Assembly: GCF_001517405.1 (NCBI RefSeq)
Contig: NZ_LN907828.1
Coordinates: forward strand, 124,001 to 188,000
Origin: Duffyella gerundensis
GTDB taxonomy: Bacteria; Pseudomonadota; Gammaproteobacteria; Enterobacterales; Enterobacteriaceae
Reading direction: 5' to 3'
DNA: 64,000 nucleotides
Shown here piece after piece: positions 35,116-43,469 of this stretch. Below the pieces are notes generated by a model. The model saw only the letters and a program-made list of their open reading frames with translations. It was not told the DNA's origin and ran no database searches. Each line of letters begins with the position of its first letter. Within the stretch, counting starts at the first letter, position 1. A program made the position numbers and the translations under genes.

Positions 35116-35333
35116 GCTGTTTCTCCTGCGGTGGGCACGCCGCATGCCAGAAGTGCAGGCGGCGTATCAGAATGCGCTTCAGCCTGGCTGATTTCTGTGA
35201 GAATGCCACCGTGAAGGCACGCAAGGTGACTAACGGCTGCTGCTTCATGGCAGCAAATCATAAGAATATTGTATGAATGCAACCGCTTGTCATAAGAAAC
35301 CTCTATAATATTCAGCCTTAAAGGAGGCTGTTT

Positions 35334-36068
35334 ATGTCGGTTCACTCTTCCAGCGTTTCAGATCCATCATCCTTTCGCCAGGAAATCTCCCGCGGTATCA
35401 CCGCCGCCTTGCCGGTGCTGATCGGCGTGCTGCCGTTTGGACTCTTACTTGGCGCGCAGGCGGCGCAAAAAGGCTTTTCACCGGCCAGTCTCGCGCTGCT
35501 TACCGGCCTGAATTTTGCCGGCGGATCGGAGTTTGCTGCCATTGCGCTGTGGAGTTCACCGCCGCATCTGCTCACCATTGTGCTGGTCAGCCTGCTGGTT
35601 AACAGCCGTCATATGGTGATGGGCGCCTCGCTTTCGCCGTGGCTCAGCCACCTGCCGATGCGCAACGTGCTGCCCGCGCTGTTCTTTATGTGCGACGAAA
35701 GTTGGGCGATGAGCATGGCCGACGCCGCCCGTCGACAACAGCAGGGGTTGCCGCCTGCCTTCAGCATGGGCTTTTATGTCGGGCTGGTCAGCGCGCTGTG
35801 GTTGATGTGGGTTTTCTCTACCGCCGCGGGCGTAGTGATTGGGCCAGCGCTAGGCGACATCACGCGCTGGGGCTTTGATATGGCCTTTCCGGCGGTGTTC
35901 TTTGTGCTGCTGCGAGGCATGTGGAAAGGCGTGAAGATGGCCTTTCCCTGGCTGGTGAGCCTGGTGAGCGCCGCCACCGCGTATCACTTTTTACCGGGCG
36001 CGGTGTATGTGCCGATCGGCGCAGTCAGCGGCATCCTGGCGATTTTACTGATGGCGGGCAAAGCATGA
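35334..36068 (+). CDS. azlC: AzlC-family amino-acid exporter, large subunit
   Basis: A 244-residue membrane protein with the AzlC/YgaZ signature: ALPVLIGVLPFGLLLGAQA, FAGGSEFAAIALW, SRHMVMGASLSPWL and FFMCDESWAM. With its small partner it forms a branched-chain or other amino-acid exporter (YgaZH exports valine and methionine in E. coli). Strong AAGGAGG precedes the ATG. Its TGA overlaps the azlD start as ATGA, showing translational coupling. Confidence 0.9.
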   Translation: MSVHSSSVSDPSSFRQEISRGITAALPVLIGVLPFGLLLGAQAAQKGFSPASLALLTGLNFAGGSEFAAIALWSSPPHLLTIVLVSLLVNSRHMVMGASLSPWLSHLPMRNVLPALFFMCDESWAMSMADAARRQQQGLPPAFSMGFYVGLVSALWLMWVFSTAAGVVIGPALGDITRWGFDMAFPAVFFVLLRGMWKGVKMAFPWLVSLVSAATAYHFLPGAVYVPIGAVSGILAILLMAGKA

Positions 36069-36358
36069 GCATGCTGACCGCGGCCACCATTGTGCTGATG
36101 GCGCTGAGCACTTACTTTACCCGCGTGGCCGGTTATCTTCTGCTGCGCAATCGTCACCTTGGCCCACGTACCCGCGCGGTGATGGACGCCGCGCCCGGCT
36201 GCGTGCTGATTACGGTGATCGCGCCGCATTTTGTCACCGGCAACCCTGCCGACCTGCTGGCGCTGGCGATTTCACTGCTGGCCGCGATGCGGTTCTCCCT
36301 GCTGCCGGTGGTGGTGATCAGCGTGGCATCGACGGCGTTGTTGCGCCATCTGCTGTAA
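36065..36358 (+). CDS. azlD: AzlD-family amino-acid exporter, small subunit
   Basis: A 97-residue protein with about four transmembrane helices, including the TYFTRVAGYLLL segment and GCVLITVIAPHF typical of AzlD/YgaH. The start ATG overlaps the azlC stop. It ends five bases before the convergent GFA gene. Confidence 0.88.
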   Translation: MSMLTAATIVLMALSTYFTRVAGYLLLRNRHLGPRTRAVMDAAPGCVLITVIAPHFVTGNPADLLALAISLLAAMRFSLLPVVVISVASTALLRHLL

Positions 36359-36363
36359 GGCTG

Positions 36364-36789
36364 CTACTGGTTGAGACGCTTCACCAGCGACGCCACAGAA
36401 TCTACCGCGTCGCCGCTGTTGTTGTCAGAACGTACCCTGTCCCAGCGGCGGGCATCGTTAATGCAGAAGTCGCCCACGCAGGTCATCTCGTCGTCAACGT
36501 CCAGCAGGCCAATCGGGATCCACACATAAGGCTGACCGCGCAGCGGATTCGGCACGGTGGAGCCGCAGCGGCTGCAAAAGTCGTTGCGATAGCCGGTGCT
36601 TTTGGTCCAGCTGACGATCGCCTCTTCGCCTTGCAACCAGCTGAACGCCTCGGCATCCATCAGTGTTGCCAGGTTAAATCCCACGCCGCTCTGCTTGCGG
36701 CACAACGAGCAGTGACAACGGTAAAATGTCGTTGGTCTCCTCTTCACGGCAAACGCGACCAGACCGCACAGGCATGAGCCTTCCATCAT
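36364..36789 (-). CDS. GFA-domain (CENP-V/GFA) zinc protein
   Basis: A 141-residue protein of the glutathione-dependent formaldehyde-activating fold. Zinc-binding cysteines are in GSCLCG, CHCSLCRKQSG and FCSRCGSTVP, in the usual order. Most members are annotated only by fold, and true formaldehyde/glutathione activity is rarely shown. The start at 36789 follows GGAGAAGAGA; the longer frame upstream lacks a ribosome site. It is convergent with azlCD. Confidence 0.87.
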   Translation of the reverse strand: MMEGSCLCGLVAFAVKRRPTTFYRCHCSLCRKQSGVGFNLATLMDAEAFSWLQGEEAIVSWTKSTGYRNDFCSRCGSTVPNPLRGQPYVWIPIGLLDVDDEMTCVGDFCINDARRWDRVRSDNNSGDAVDSVASLVKRLNQ

Positions 36790-36946
36790 TCTCTTCTCCA
36801 GGTGGTTGATTCCAGCCGCTATCATACAGGCGTTCTCCTGTTCCTGACTGCCGCCGGCGTCCCGACATGGCGATGCACAGCAGGAATGTTTACACTGTTG
36901 CCAGGGGACGATCGTTCCCGCTGCTCACTGACAGAGAAGAGAAACC

Positions 36947-37462
36947 ATGCAATATTTCAAAACGCTTTTTGCCGCTGCGTCGACCTATCACGACTTCACC
37001 GCTCAGGCTGAAGAAAAGGACATTGAGGCGCTGAAACAGTGCGAAAAGCTGGCCAAAGCGATCCGCAATGAGGGCGAGCTGGCACGCCTGCCCACGCTGC
37101 AAACCGCCTGCAATATTCTGGTGGTGGCTGAAATGTGGTGCCCGGACTGCCATAAAAACCTGCCTGCGATTCGTCGCGTCACGCAGCTGGCACCGCACGT
37201 CGGGCTGGGCATTGTCACGCGTGAACAGGCGGGCGAGGCGTTCATGGCGCATTTCAAGCTGGAGAAAATCAGCATTCCTTTTGCCGTGGTGCTGGATGCT
37301 GATTTTACGCCGCTGGGCCAGTTTATCGAGCGCCCGAAAAGCGCATGGGATGAAGAAGGCAAGGTTAAAGAAAGCTACCGCAACGCTGAGCTGTTAGCTG
37401 ACACCGCGCAGGAGATTGCAGCGATTCTTTACCGCGCCGAAGACGCTTCCCGCACGGTGTGA
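36947..37462 (+). CDS. Thioredoxin-like protein with a CPDC motif
   Basis: A 171-residue cytoplasmic protein with a thioredoxin fold. The redox motif is W-C65-P-D-C68, within VVAEMWCPDCHKNLP, preceded by a helical N-terminal segment of about 50 residues. The cis-proline loop may be ISIPFAVVLD. Such proteins are usually disulfide reductases or disulfide-stress factors, and the partner is unknown. The start follows AGAGAAGAGAAACC. The GNAT gene begins 23 bases downstream. Confidence 0.85.
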   Translation: MQYFKTLFAAASTYHDFTAQAEEKDIEALKQCEKLAKAIRNEGELARLPTLQTACNILVVAEMWCPDCHKNLPAIRRVTQLAPHVGLGIVTREQAGEAFMAHFKLEKISIPFAVVLDADFTPLGQFIERPKSAWDEEGKVKESYRNAELLADTAQEIAAILYRAEDASRTV

Positions 37463-37485
37463 CCTGGACAACGGATAAGAATCGC

Positions 37486-38016
37486 ATGCTGACCGAACGG
37501 CTCTGCTGCCGGGCGGTGACTGCCGCCGATGCGCCGCGCCTGTTCGCCATTTACGGCGATCCGGCAACCAACCAGTTTAATCCCGCCGGGCCCTGCCCGG
37601 ATATCGATCGCGCACGCACGCTGCTGCACAGGTGGCTCACCCACTGGCAGCAGCACGGCTTTGGCATGTGGGCCATCGCGCAGCGTGACGACGCAGAAAA
37701 CGTGCTCGGCTTTGGCGGCATCAGCATTGCGGACTATGACGGCGTGTCGGTTAATAACCTTGGCTACCGCTTCGCGACCCTTGCCTGGGGAAAAGGGTTG
37801 GCAACCGAGTTTGCTATCGCCGCCGTGCGTTATGGCTTCATGGAAATCGGCTTAGCGACAATCTCCGCAAAGGTCCGCCCAGCCCATCTCGCCTCGCAAA
37901 AGGTGCTGCTCAACAGCGGGTTGCGCTACGTCTTCACGCTTCAGGATGTGGATAGCGGGCCGCCAAGCCTCTGTTATCAGCTCAGCCGCGCAGAGTGGCA
38001 GACTGCAAATCGCTGA
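37486..38016 (+). CDS. GNAT-family N-acetyltransferase, RimJ/RimL-like
   Basis: A 176-residue acetyltransferase. It opens with LTERLCCRAVTAADAPRLF, followed by VLGFGGISI, NLGYRFATLAWGKGLATEF (the acetyl-CoA loop region) and NSGLRYVFTL. The group acetylates ribosomal proteins, amino acids or antibiotics; the substrate here is unknown. The start at 37486 suits family lengths; a GTG at 37459, overlapping the previous stop, is an alternative. Confidence 0.85.
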   Translation: MLTERLCCRAVTAADAPRLFAIYGDPATNQFNPAGPCPDIDRARTLLHRWLTHWQQHGFGMWAIAQRDDAENVLGFGGISIADYDGVSVNNLGYRFATLAWGKGLATEFAIAAVRYGFMEIGLATISAKVRPAHLASQKVLLNSGLRYVFTLQDVDSGPPSLCYQLSRAEWQTANR

Positions 38017-38157
38017 AAAAAACAGCGCTTTGCCTGTCCGTACAAAAAACTCCCGACTAAACCCGTCATTATTCAGCCACCTGCCATAATCAGATAAGCA
38101 AAACGCACGATTTCTTCGATCATCCGGCTGCACGCTGGCCATTAACAAGGACCGATT

Positions 38158-39147
38158 ATGTTTCCAGAAAAAGTGGTGGTGATTACCGGCGGTACGGCAG
38201 GCGTTGGCCGCGCCAGCGCGCAGGCGTTTGCCGAGGCGGGCTATGCGGTAGCGGTAATTGGCCGCAGCGAACAGGGTGTGAACAGCACCATTGAAGAACT
38301 CCGGCTGCTGGGCGCTCGCGCCAGCGGTGCCGCAGTGGATGTCTCAGACGGCGCGGCATTGCTGGCGGCCGGACGCAAAATTGAGTCTGAGCTGGGGCCG
38401 ATCAGCATTTGGGTTAATGCGGCAACGCTGACCGTGCTGGCACCGGTCACTGACATCACCGATGAAGAGTTTCAGCGCGTCACTGACGTGACTTATCTGG
38501 GTTGCGTCCACGGTACGCGCACCGCGCTGACGCTCATGGCCGAACGCGACCGCGGCACTATCGTGCAGGTCGGCTCTGCGCTGGCTTATCGTTCGGTGCC
38601 TTTACAGGCCGCCTACTGCGCCGCTAAAGCCGCGATTCGCGGCTTTACCGATTCTCTGCGCAGCGAGCTGATCCACAACAAAAGTTCGATTCGTCTGACC
38701 ATGGTGCATCTGCCGGGCGTCAATACACCGCAGTTCGACTGGTCGCGCAACAAGATGGGCAACAACGTGCAGCCGGTCGCGCCGATTTATCAGCCGGAAG
38801 TGGCCGCACGCGCCATTCTCAGTGCCGCACGTCGGGCACCGCGCGAAGTGTGGCTGGGCCGTTCCACCCTGCAATCGATTGTCGGCACCATGCTGTTTCC
38901 CGGCCTGCTTGACCGCATGATGGCGAAACAGGGCTGGGAAGGACAAATCACCGACCAGCCGGAAGCCGCCGATCGCCCGGATAACCTGCATCAGCCGGTG
39001 GAAGGATTGCATCGCAGCCACGGTCGTTTTGACAATCAGGCCGAAGACCGTGCCTTGCATCTCAACATGAATAATCCCGGCCTGGCGATCCTTAGCGTTG
39101 CCGCCGTTGCCTGGCTGGGATTACGCAGTTTGCGCCGTCGTTTGTAA
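38158..39147 (+). CDS. SDR oxidoreductase with C-terminal membrane anchor
   Basis: A 329-residue short-chain dehydrogenase with TGGTAGVGRA near residues 10-19, catalytic Ser in VQVGSALAYRSV, and YCAAKAA for Tyr and Lys. After the usual domain come a linker and a hydrophobic segment (LAILSVAAVAWLGL) followed by arginines. That should tether it to the inner membrane facing the cytoplasm. It converges with a zinc alcohol dehydrogenase-SRPBCC pair. Confidence 0.88.
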   Translation: MFPEKVVVITGGTAGVGRASAQAFAEAGYAVAVIGRSEQGVNSTIEELRLLGARASGAAVDVSDGAALLAAGRKIESELGPISIWVNAATLTVLAPVTDITDEEFQRVTDVTYLGCVHGTRTALTLMAERDRGTIVQVGSALAYRSVPLQAAYCAAKAAIRGFTDSLRSELIHNKSSIRLTMVHLPGVNTPQFDWSRNKMGNNVQPVAPIYQPEVAARAILSAARRAPREVWLGRSTLQSIVGTMLFPGLLDRMMAKQGWEGQITDQPEAADRPDNLHQPVEGLHRSHGRFDNQAEDRALHLNMNNPGLAILSVAAVAWLGLRSLRRRL

Positions 39148-39159
39148 CGGCGCCGCTGC

Positions 39160-40326
39160 TCAGGGCGCGAAGACGGCGCGCAGGCACCCCTCTTCTTTGT
39201 GTTTAAACATTTCGTAACCACGGGGCGACTCTTCCAGCGTAAAGCGGTGAGTCGCCATAAACGCTGGGCTCAGCTCATTTTTAGCCACGTGATCCAGCAA
39301 GCGATGCATATAGCGCTGCCCATGCTGCTGCGCGGTACGAATAGTCAGGCTTTTGTTGATCATCAGGCCGAGCGGGAATTTATCCATCACGCCATACACG
39401 CCGAGAATCGAGATATTTCCCCCTTTGCGGCAGGCATAGAGCGCCTCACGCAATGCGGTGCCGACGTCGGTTTGCAGATGCAGCAGCTGTTTGGTTTTGT
39501 CATAGACATGGCTCAGCCCTTCGCCCCGTGCCTCCATGCCCACCGCATCAATGCAGCTGTCCGGCCCTCGTCCGCCGGTTAACTCCAGCAGCGCTTCGGT
39601 CACATCCACTTTGCTGTAATCCAGCGTGATGCTGCCAGCATGATCACGCGCCATTGCCAGGCGCTCGGGGTAACGATCGATGCCAATCACCTGATGCGCG
39701 CCCATCAACCATGCGCTCTGTTGCGCCATTAGCCCGACGCCGCCGCAACCCCATACGGCCACGGTATCGCCCGGATGAATGTTGCAAAAATCAGCACCCA
39801 TATAACCGGTCGGTGCTGCGTCCGACAGAAACAGCGCCTGCTCATCGCTAACGCCGTCCGGCACCACAAAGCAGTCATTATCGGCAAAAGGCACCCGGAC
39901 ATATTCCGCATGGGAACCGGCATAGCCACCAAACGCATGGCTGTAGGCGTAGATGCCGCCCGTGGCATGACCGAGCACCGTTTCCCCTTTTTCCCACTGT
40001 GGATTGGTATTATCGCAGCACGATGGCAGCTGATGCTGACAATACCAACATGAACCGCAGGAGATAAACGACGGCACGACCACCCGATCGCCACGGCGAA
40101 TATTTTTTACCGCGCTGCCAACCTCAACCACTTCGCCCATAAATTCGTGACCGAGAATATCGCCTTCCCGCATGCTGGGGATAAGGCCGTCGATCACATG
40201 CAGATCGGAGCCGCAGGTGGTGGTCAGCCGCACGCGAATAATCGCATCGTGTGGATTGATCAGGCCCGGATCGGCCACGGTTTCGACGCGTAAATCGTTT
40301 ACGCCATTCCAGCAGAGTGCGCGCAT
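39160..40326 (-). CDS. Zinc-dependent alcohol/formaldehyde dehydrogenase
   Basis: A 388-residue medium-chain dehydrogenase. Catalytic zinc ligands are C38 (TTCGSDLH) and H60-E61 (GHE); the structural zinc lobe uses C90, C93, C96 and C103 or C104. The Rossmann motif is VAVWGCGGVGLMAQQ. The sequence is of the glutathione-independent formaldehyde dehydrogenase-like group (long lobe, YSHAFGGYAGSHAEYVRVP), with substrate unproven. It begins directly after the SRPBCC stop, so the two are co-transcribed. Confidence 0.88.
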   Translation of the reverse strand: MRALCWNGVNDLRVETVADPGLINPHDAIIRVRLTTTCGSDLHVIDGLIPSMREGDILGHEFMGEVVEVGSAVKNIRRGDRVVVPSFISCGSCWYCQHQLPSCCDNTNPQWEKGETVLGHATGGIYAYSHAFGGYAGSHAEYVRVPFADNDCFVVPDGVSDEQALFLSDAAPTGYMGADFCNIHPGDTVAVWGCGGVGLMAQQSAWLMGAHQVIGIDRYPERLAMARDHAGSITLDYSKVDVTEALLELTGGRGPDSCIDAVGMEARGEGLSHVYDKTKQLLHLQTDVGTALREALYACRKGGNISILGVYGVMDKFPLGLMINKSLTIRTAQQHGQRYMHRLLDHVAKNELSPAFMATHRFTLEESPRGYEMFKHKEEGCLRAVFAP

Positions 40327-40860
40327 CTATTTCTCCTTATCCTGACGTTCGGCGTGGCGGCCAGCGGGCTGACCATCAAGGGTGGGAATTTCACCCGTTT
40401 CAGCAAGGCTTTTGAAACGGTGCAGCGCTTTGCTGACGACTTCTTTTGGCAGCAGGTCAAAAGTCGTAGTGACTTTCTTACCCAGCATGCCGCCTGGTGG
40501 AGTAAAGCGCAGCGTCAACGCCAGCTCGGTGCCCCATTCGCCCGGCGCTGGCCGAAGCCGCAGTTCGCCTTCATTGGGAATGTCGCCGCCCTCAAGGGAA
40601 CGCCAGGCGATCACTTCACCCGGCTGCGCCTCGACAATGCGCGTTTCCCAGGAATAGTGTTTGCCTAACGGCCCATCAACCTGCCATAGCGCATCGCTGG
40701 CATTCACCGGCGTGATTTTGGCAAAGTGGCTCATGATGCGCGGCAAGGTATCAGGATCCAGCCACAGCGCAAACAGATCGGTAGCGGGCAACCCCACCGT
40801 GATCCAGCGACGTAACACCAGCTCATCGGTATGGTCTTCAGCATGGATTTTATCGGCCAA
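40327..40860 (-). CDS. SRPBCC-family protein
   Basis: A 177-residue protein with a START/Bet v1-like fold, indicated by LVLRRWITVGLPATDLFALWLDP, HYSWETRIVEAQPGEVIAWRS and GTELALTLRFTPPGG. These form a hydrophobic pocket for lipids or aromatic ligands. The start is TTG at 40860, because GGAGG lies five bases upstream, although an upstream in-frame ATG exists at 40896. It precedes the dehydrogenase gene and likely supports the same small-molecule or stress function. Confidence 0.82.
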   Translation of the reverse strand: MADKIHAEDHTDELVLRRWITVGLPATDLFALWLDPDTLPRIMSHFAKITPVNASDALWQVDGPLGKHYSWETRIVEAQPGEVIAWRSLEGGDIPNEGELRLRPAPGEWGTELALTLRFTPPGGMLGKKVTTTFDLLPKEVVSKALHRFKSLAETGEIPTLDGQPAGRHAERQDKEK

Positions 40861-41229
40861 AGGAACCTCCTGTTGCAGACTTGAAACGATGATCAAACAT
40901 CAATTTGAGTTAAGTACAACAGCAGGAATATTGCGAGCGAAGCGGCATGGCGTGTGGCCTGAAAAGCGTTTCAGAATGAACGGTTACAGAAAAGGGTTAT
41001 TTCCGTGGTTTGATAAAACTATTATCATTGGCTAAAAAAATCATCATGCCCATCGGAACGTCAGGGTATAAATCAGTACATCTTTAATTCTTCTGCAATA
41101 AGCTCGCCGGAACAGATTATTGTTGCCAATTCTGTACTGAGCGTATTAAGGCGCAATGAGAGTGATTCGACCGGCTACTTTTTTTCGCAGGCATGAGACG
41201 TCATTGTCAGAATAATGATTAACTGCTTT
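40861..41229. other. Intergenic region, composition shifts to AT-rich
   Basis: 369 bases with no supported gene. From about 41010 the sequence becomes AT-rich and stays so through the next three genes, marking the edge of a foreign-looking segment. Confidence 0.5.
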
Positions 41230-41934
41230 CTATATATAAACCCGAAAGTTTGTATCTTCAGTTTCAGCCGTAAAATGGCAGCCTGATCCATCAGGAATAA
41301 TGTGCAGCGCACTAGCATCGTCACTACACTGAGTCTGCCCATCTGCTTGCCATTGCCAGTAGCCATCCGTACTCAACAGTAGCTTGTCACCCTGCTGCCA
41401 GGTAAAGCCTATACGCTCAGGCGGCATAAATCGATTTGCTTTCAGCACCCGGGTAAGAATATGCGCATAACTGTCACCAAGGCTGGTAAAAGTATGATTA
41501 ATAACATGGGGTCGGCTAACCCGGTATGTTTGAGAGCCGGTTACCACAGCCAAAAGACAATCGCCCACATAGATTATCTCACCGCTGTTATTGCGTAAAT
41601 CAATGTCGACCAGACTGTAACTTGCCCGTTCATGCAGGAATTCTGGCACCAGCGTTTTATGTAACTCACGCAAAAGAATATTGAGTGGCAATCTGGTGGG
41701 TTGCGTATACGTCGTTAACAATAGTGTTGACCAGTGTTCCGCAAAACGTTGTGCATTTCCGCCTCTTTCCGCCGCGTCGACAATCACCGCGATTAATTGT
41801 TCTTCATCTGCTTTTACCGCCACATAATCATTATTTGCATTGCGCTGAGCCCCTGAATACTTGTCCAGATAATGTTCATCAGTCCAATATCCCTTGAACC
41901 ATTTCTTCGATCCTTTCAAAAATGACCTGCTCAC
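41230..41934 (-). CDS. PP2C-like phosphatase domain protein
   Basis: 234 residues with motif order like PPM/PP2C phosphatases: GAQRNANNDYVAV (compare GxRxxNED), AVIVDAAERGGNA in place of VADGxGG, IIYVGDCLLAVV for GDSR, and LLLSTDGYWQW for the SDG motif. The metal aspartates of the first two motifs and of STDG seem kept, so activity is possible. It is the third gene of a three-gene unit and overlaps the nucleotidyltransferase gene by 56 bases. GTG 41934 is used; TTG 41919 with AGG six bases upstream is an alternative. Composition is AT-richer than the surroundings. Confidence 0.68.
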   Translation of the reverse strand: MSRSFLKGSKKWFKGYWTDEHYLDKYSGAQRNANNDYVAVKADEEQLIAVIVDAAERGGNAQRFAEHWSTLLLTTYTQPTRLPLNILLRELHKTLVPEFLHERASYSLVDIDLRNNSGEIIYVGDCLLAVVTGSQTYRVSRPHVINHTFTSLGDSYAHILTRVLKANRFMPPERIGFTWQQGDKLLLSTDGYWQWQADGQTQCSDDASALHIIPDGSGCHFTAETEDTNFRVYI

Positions 41935-42589
41935 GATGGGGACTATTCCAACACTGACTGCTCACGGCGTATTCGAAGTTAATATCTTCAAGGAGAACCT
42001 TAAGCTGTTTACCGATATAATTTTTTACCGACGCAGGGGCAATTATCACTTCATCAAGTAACTCTTCACGCCCATCAATCAAATTGATAATATCCTCAAT
42101 GTCGCGACTGGTGAGTGCATCACCCTTTCCTCTCCCTAACCATGCTTCAAGCTTTGTGGCAATAAAGTAAACGGGTGAGACCAGACGTATTGCAATCTCT
42201 TCATGGAGAACAAAAGGCAAAGCATTTTCCATCGCCGCTTTGTACCACTGGTTACTGAACCCTAATATTGATTCATCATCGGGCATGATATCGACCCGTA
42301 ATTCATTCAGCTTCATGGCACAAATAGGAATGTCGTCATCGTCTGATGGGGCTTCTATTTTAAAACCACGACGTTGTAACTCTTCCTGCAGCGCGGAATA
42401 ACCGGCATAACTGATGACATGAACAATTAAGTCAACGTCATCGGTATGTCTGACCTGTTCGCGTGTGACCTCATCAGTCAGTAAAAGTCCTGTTGTGCAT
42501 CCGCCCACAAAAGTCATTTGCTTTAGCAAGTCAGGCCCCAGTGCCCGTGCGACTTCAATCAGCATGCTGTGTTGCATCGCAGCTTCCAT
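41879..42589 (-). CDS. AbiEii-like nucleotidyltransferase
   Basis: A 236-residue protein of the minimal nucleotidyltransferase fold. FVGGCTTGLLL supplies the GG(S/C) element and RHTDDVDLIV the metal-binding aspartates, while VDIMPDD may supply a further acidic residue. FIATKLEAWLGRGKGDALTSRDIEDI resembles the lysine-bearing helix and DxxDI segment seen in AbiEii toxin-type (DUF1814) proteins. The start overlaps the upstream stop as TAATG, so the two are coupled. AbiEii members transfer nucleotides to targets such as tRNA. That activity is inferred here. Confidence 0.75.
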   Translation of the reverse strand: MEAAMQHSMLIEVARALGPDLLKQMTFVGGCTTGLLLTDEVTREQVRHTDDVDLIVHVISYAGYSALQEELQRRGFKIEAPSDDDDIPICAMKLNELRVDIMPDDESILGFSNQWYKAAMENALPFVLHEEIAIRLVSPVYFIATKLEAWLGRGKGDALTSRDIEDIINLIDGREELLDEVIIAPASVKNYIGKQLKVLLEDINFEYAVSSQCWNSPHREQVIFERIEEMVQGILD

Positions 42590-43242
42590 TATGTTCCTTC
42601 CCTGAATATATTTCCTAACATGTCCGCAGCAACGCCTGCTTCACGTGGGTTGCCTAATCGTAGGGCATCCGTCAGAGCAAGCATGGCATAGAGGTCCTTA
42701 TCTTTTTTTACCGCGAAAGGCACCGTATGAAACACCGGCTGAACCTTTAGCCCTTTACTTTTTGCCCTTTCGTCCGGCCACACAGGAATCAAATCGCCCG
42801 CACTGTAAAGTGTGGTACTTAATACCGGCGCTGAGAATGACGTTGCTATTCCACGGGTCATTTCGGCCATTCGTGCTGGAAATACATACTTTAAGCCATA
42901 AATAAAAAATTCCAGCAGCGACTTTCTGTTCGCGCGAGGTACGCCGTATTTTCTGTCTTTCTTCGCTAAGCCAATATCAATACAACGGCGTAAGGAATCC
43001 CCTATTTGTGTTTTACCGATTCCGGTGCTGTTTTCCAGGCTTCTGACGGTGTACAGGCTTTCACGCCAGGCTTTTATTCCGCCAGGTTCAATAAGCCCCT
43101 TTTGCTGCAACGTTTCTTCTTCAGTTGTTTCCCAGTCCTGCCACCGCTCAGCCAATGACATCATTGCTGCTTCAGTTGATAACTGCTCTTGCTTTTGTAG
43201 CGAGATTAACTTCAAAAGCAATAAAATATCTTGACCTTTCAT
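42589..43242 (-). CDS. Putative winged-helix protein, AbiEi-like position
   Basis: 217 residues, with no firm family recognised. VRSLENSTGIGKTQIGDSLRRCIDIGLAKK reads like a helix-turn-helix or winged helix in the N-terminal half, and a mixed alpha/beta C-terminal part follows. It is the first gene of the unit and its stop overlaps the nucleotidyltransferase start. In AbiE systems the antitoxin AbiEi (winged helix plus C-terminal domain) occupies the same position, so an antitoxin or autoregulator role is a reasonable guess. ATG 43242 follows TGGAGTGATA. Confidence 0.65.
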   Translation of the reverse strand: MKGQDILLLLKLISLQKQEQLSTEAAMMSLAERWQDWETTEEETLQQKGLIEPGGIKAWRESLYTVRSLENSTGIGKTQIGDSLRRCIDIGLAKKDRKYGVPRANRKSLLEFFIYGLKYVFPARMAEMTRGIATSFSAPVLSTTLYSAGDLIPVWPDERAKSKGLKVQPVFHTVPFAVKKDKDLYAMLALTDALRLGNPREAGVAADMLGNIFREGT

Positions 43243-43469
43243 TATCACTCCAGCGCCACTGTCCTGCGTCCCGGGACAAAGGACAATCCTGAGTTAATGC
43301 TCCAGATAAATCAATTCATTTTCCAATACGCCTGCTCAAATTTATCGTCTTTAGTGCGCCAACGTAGCTGAGGGCAGCAAAATTGCGCGCAGAAAGCTGT
43401 ATCTGACTGCTATGACCAGGCAGGTGATTGCCGCTTTCTGCCTGCGGCTTTCATTCTCACGAAGCAGGA

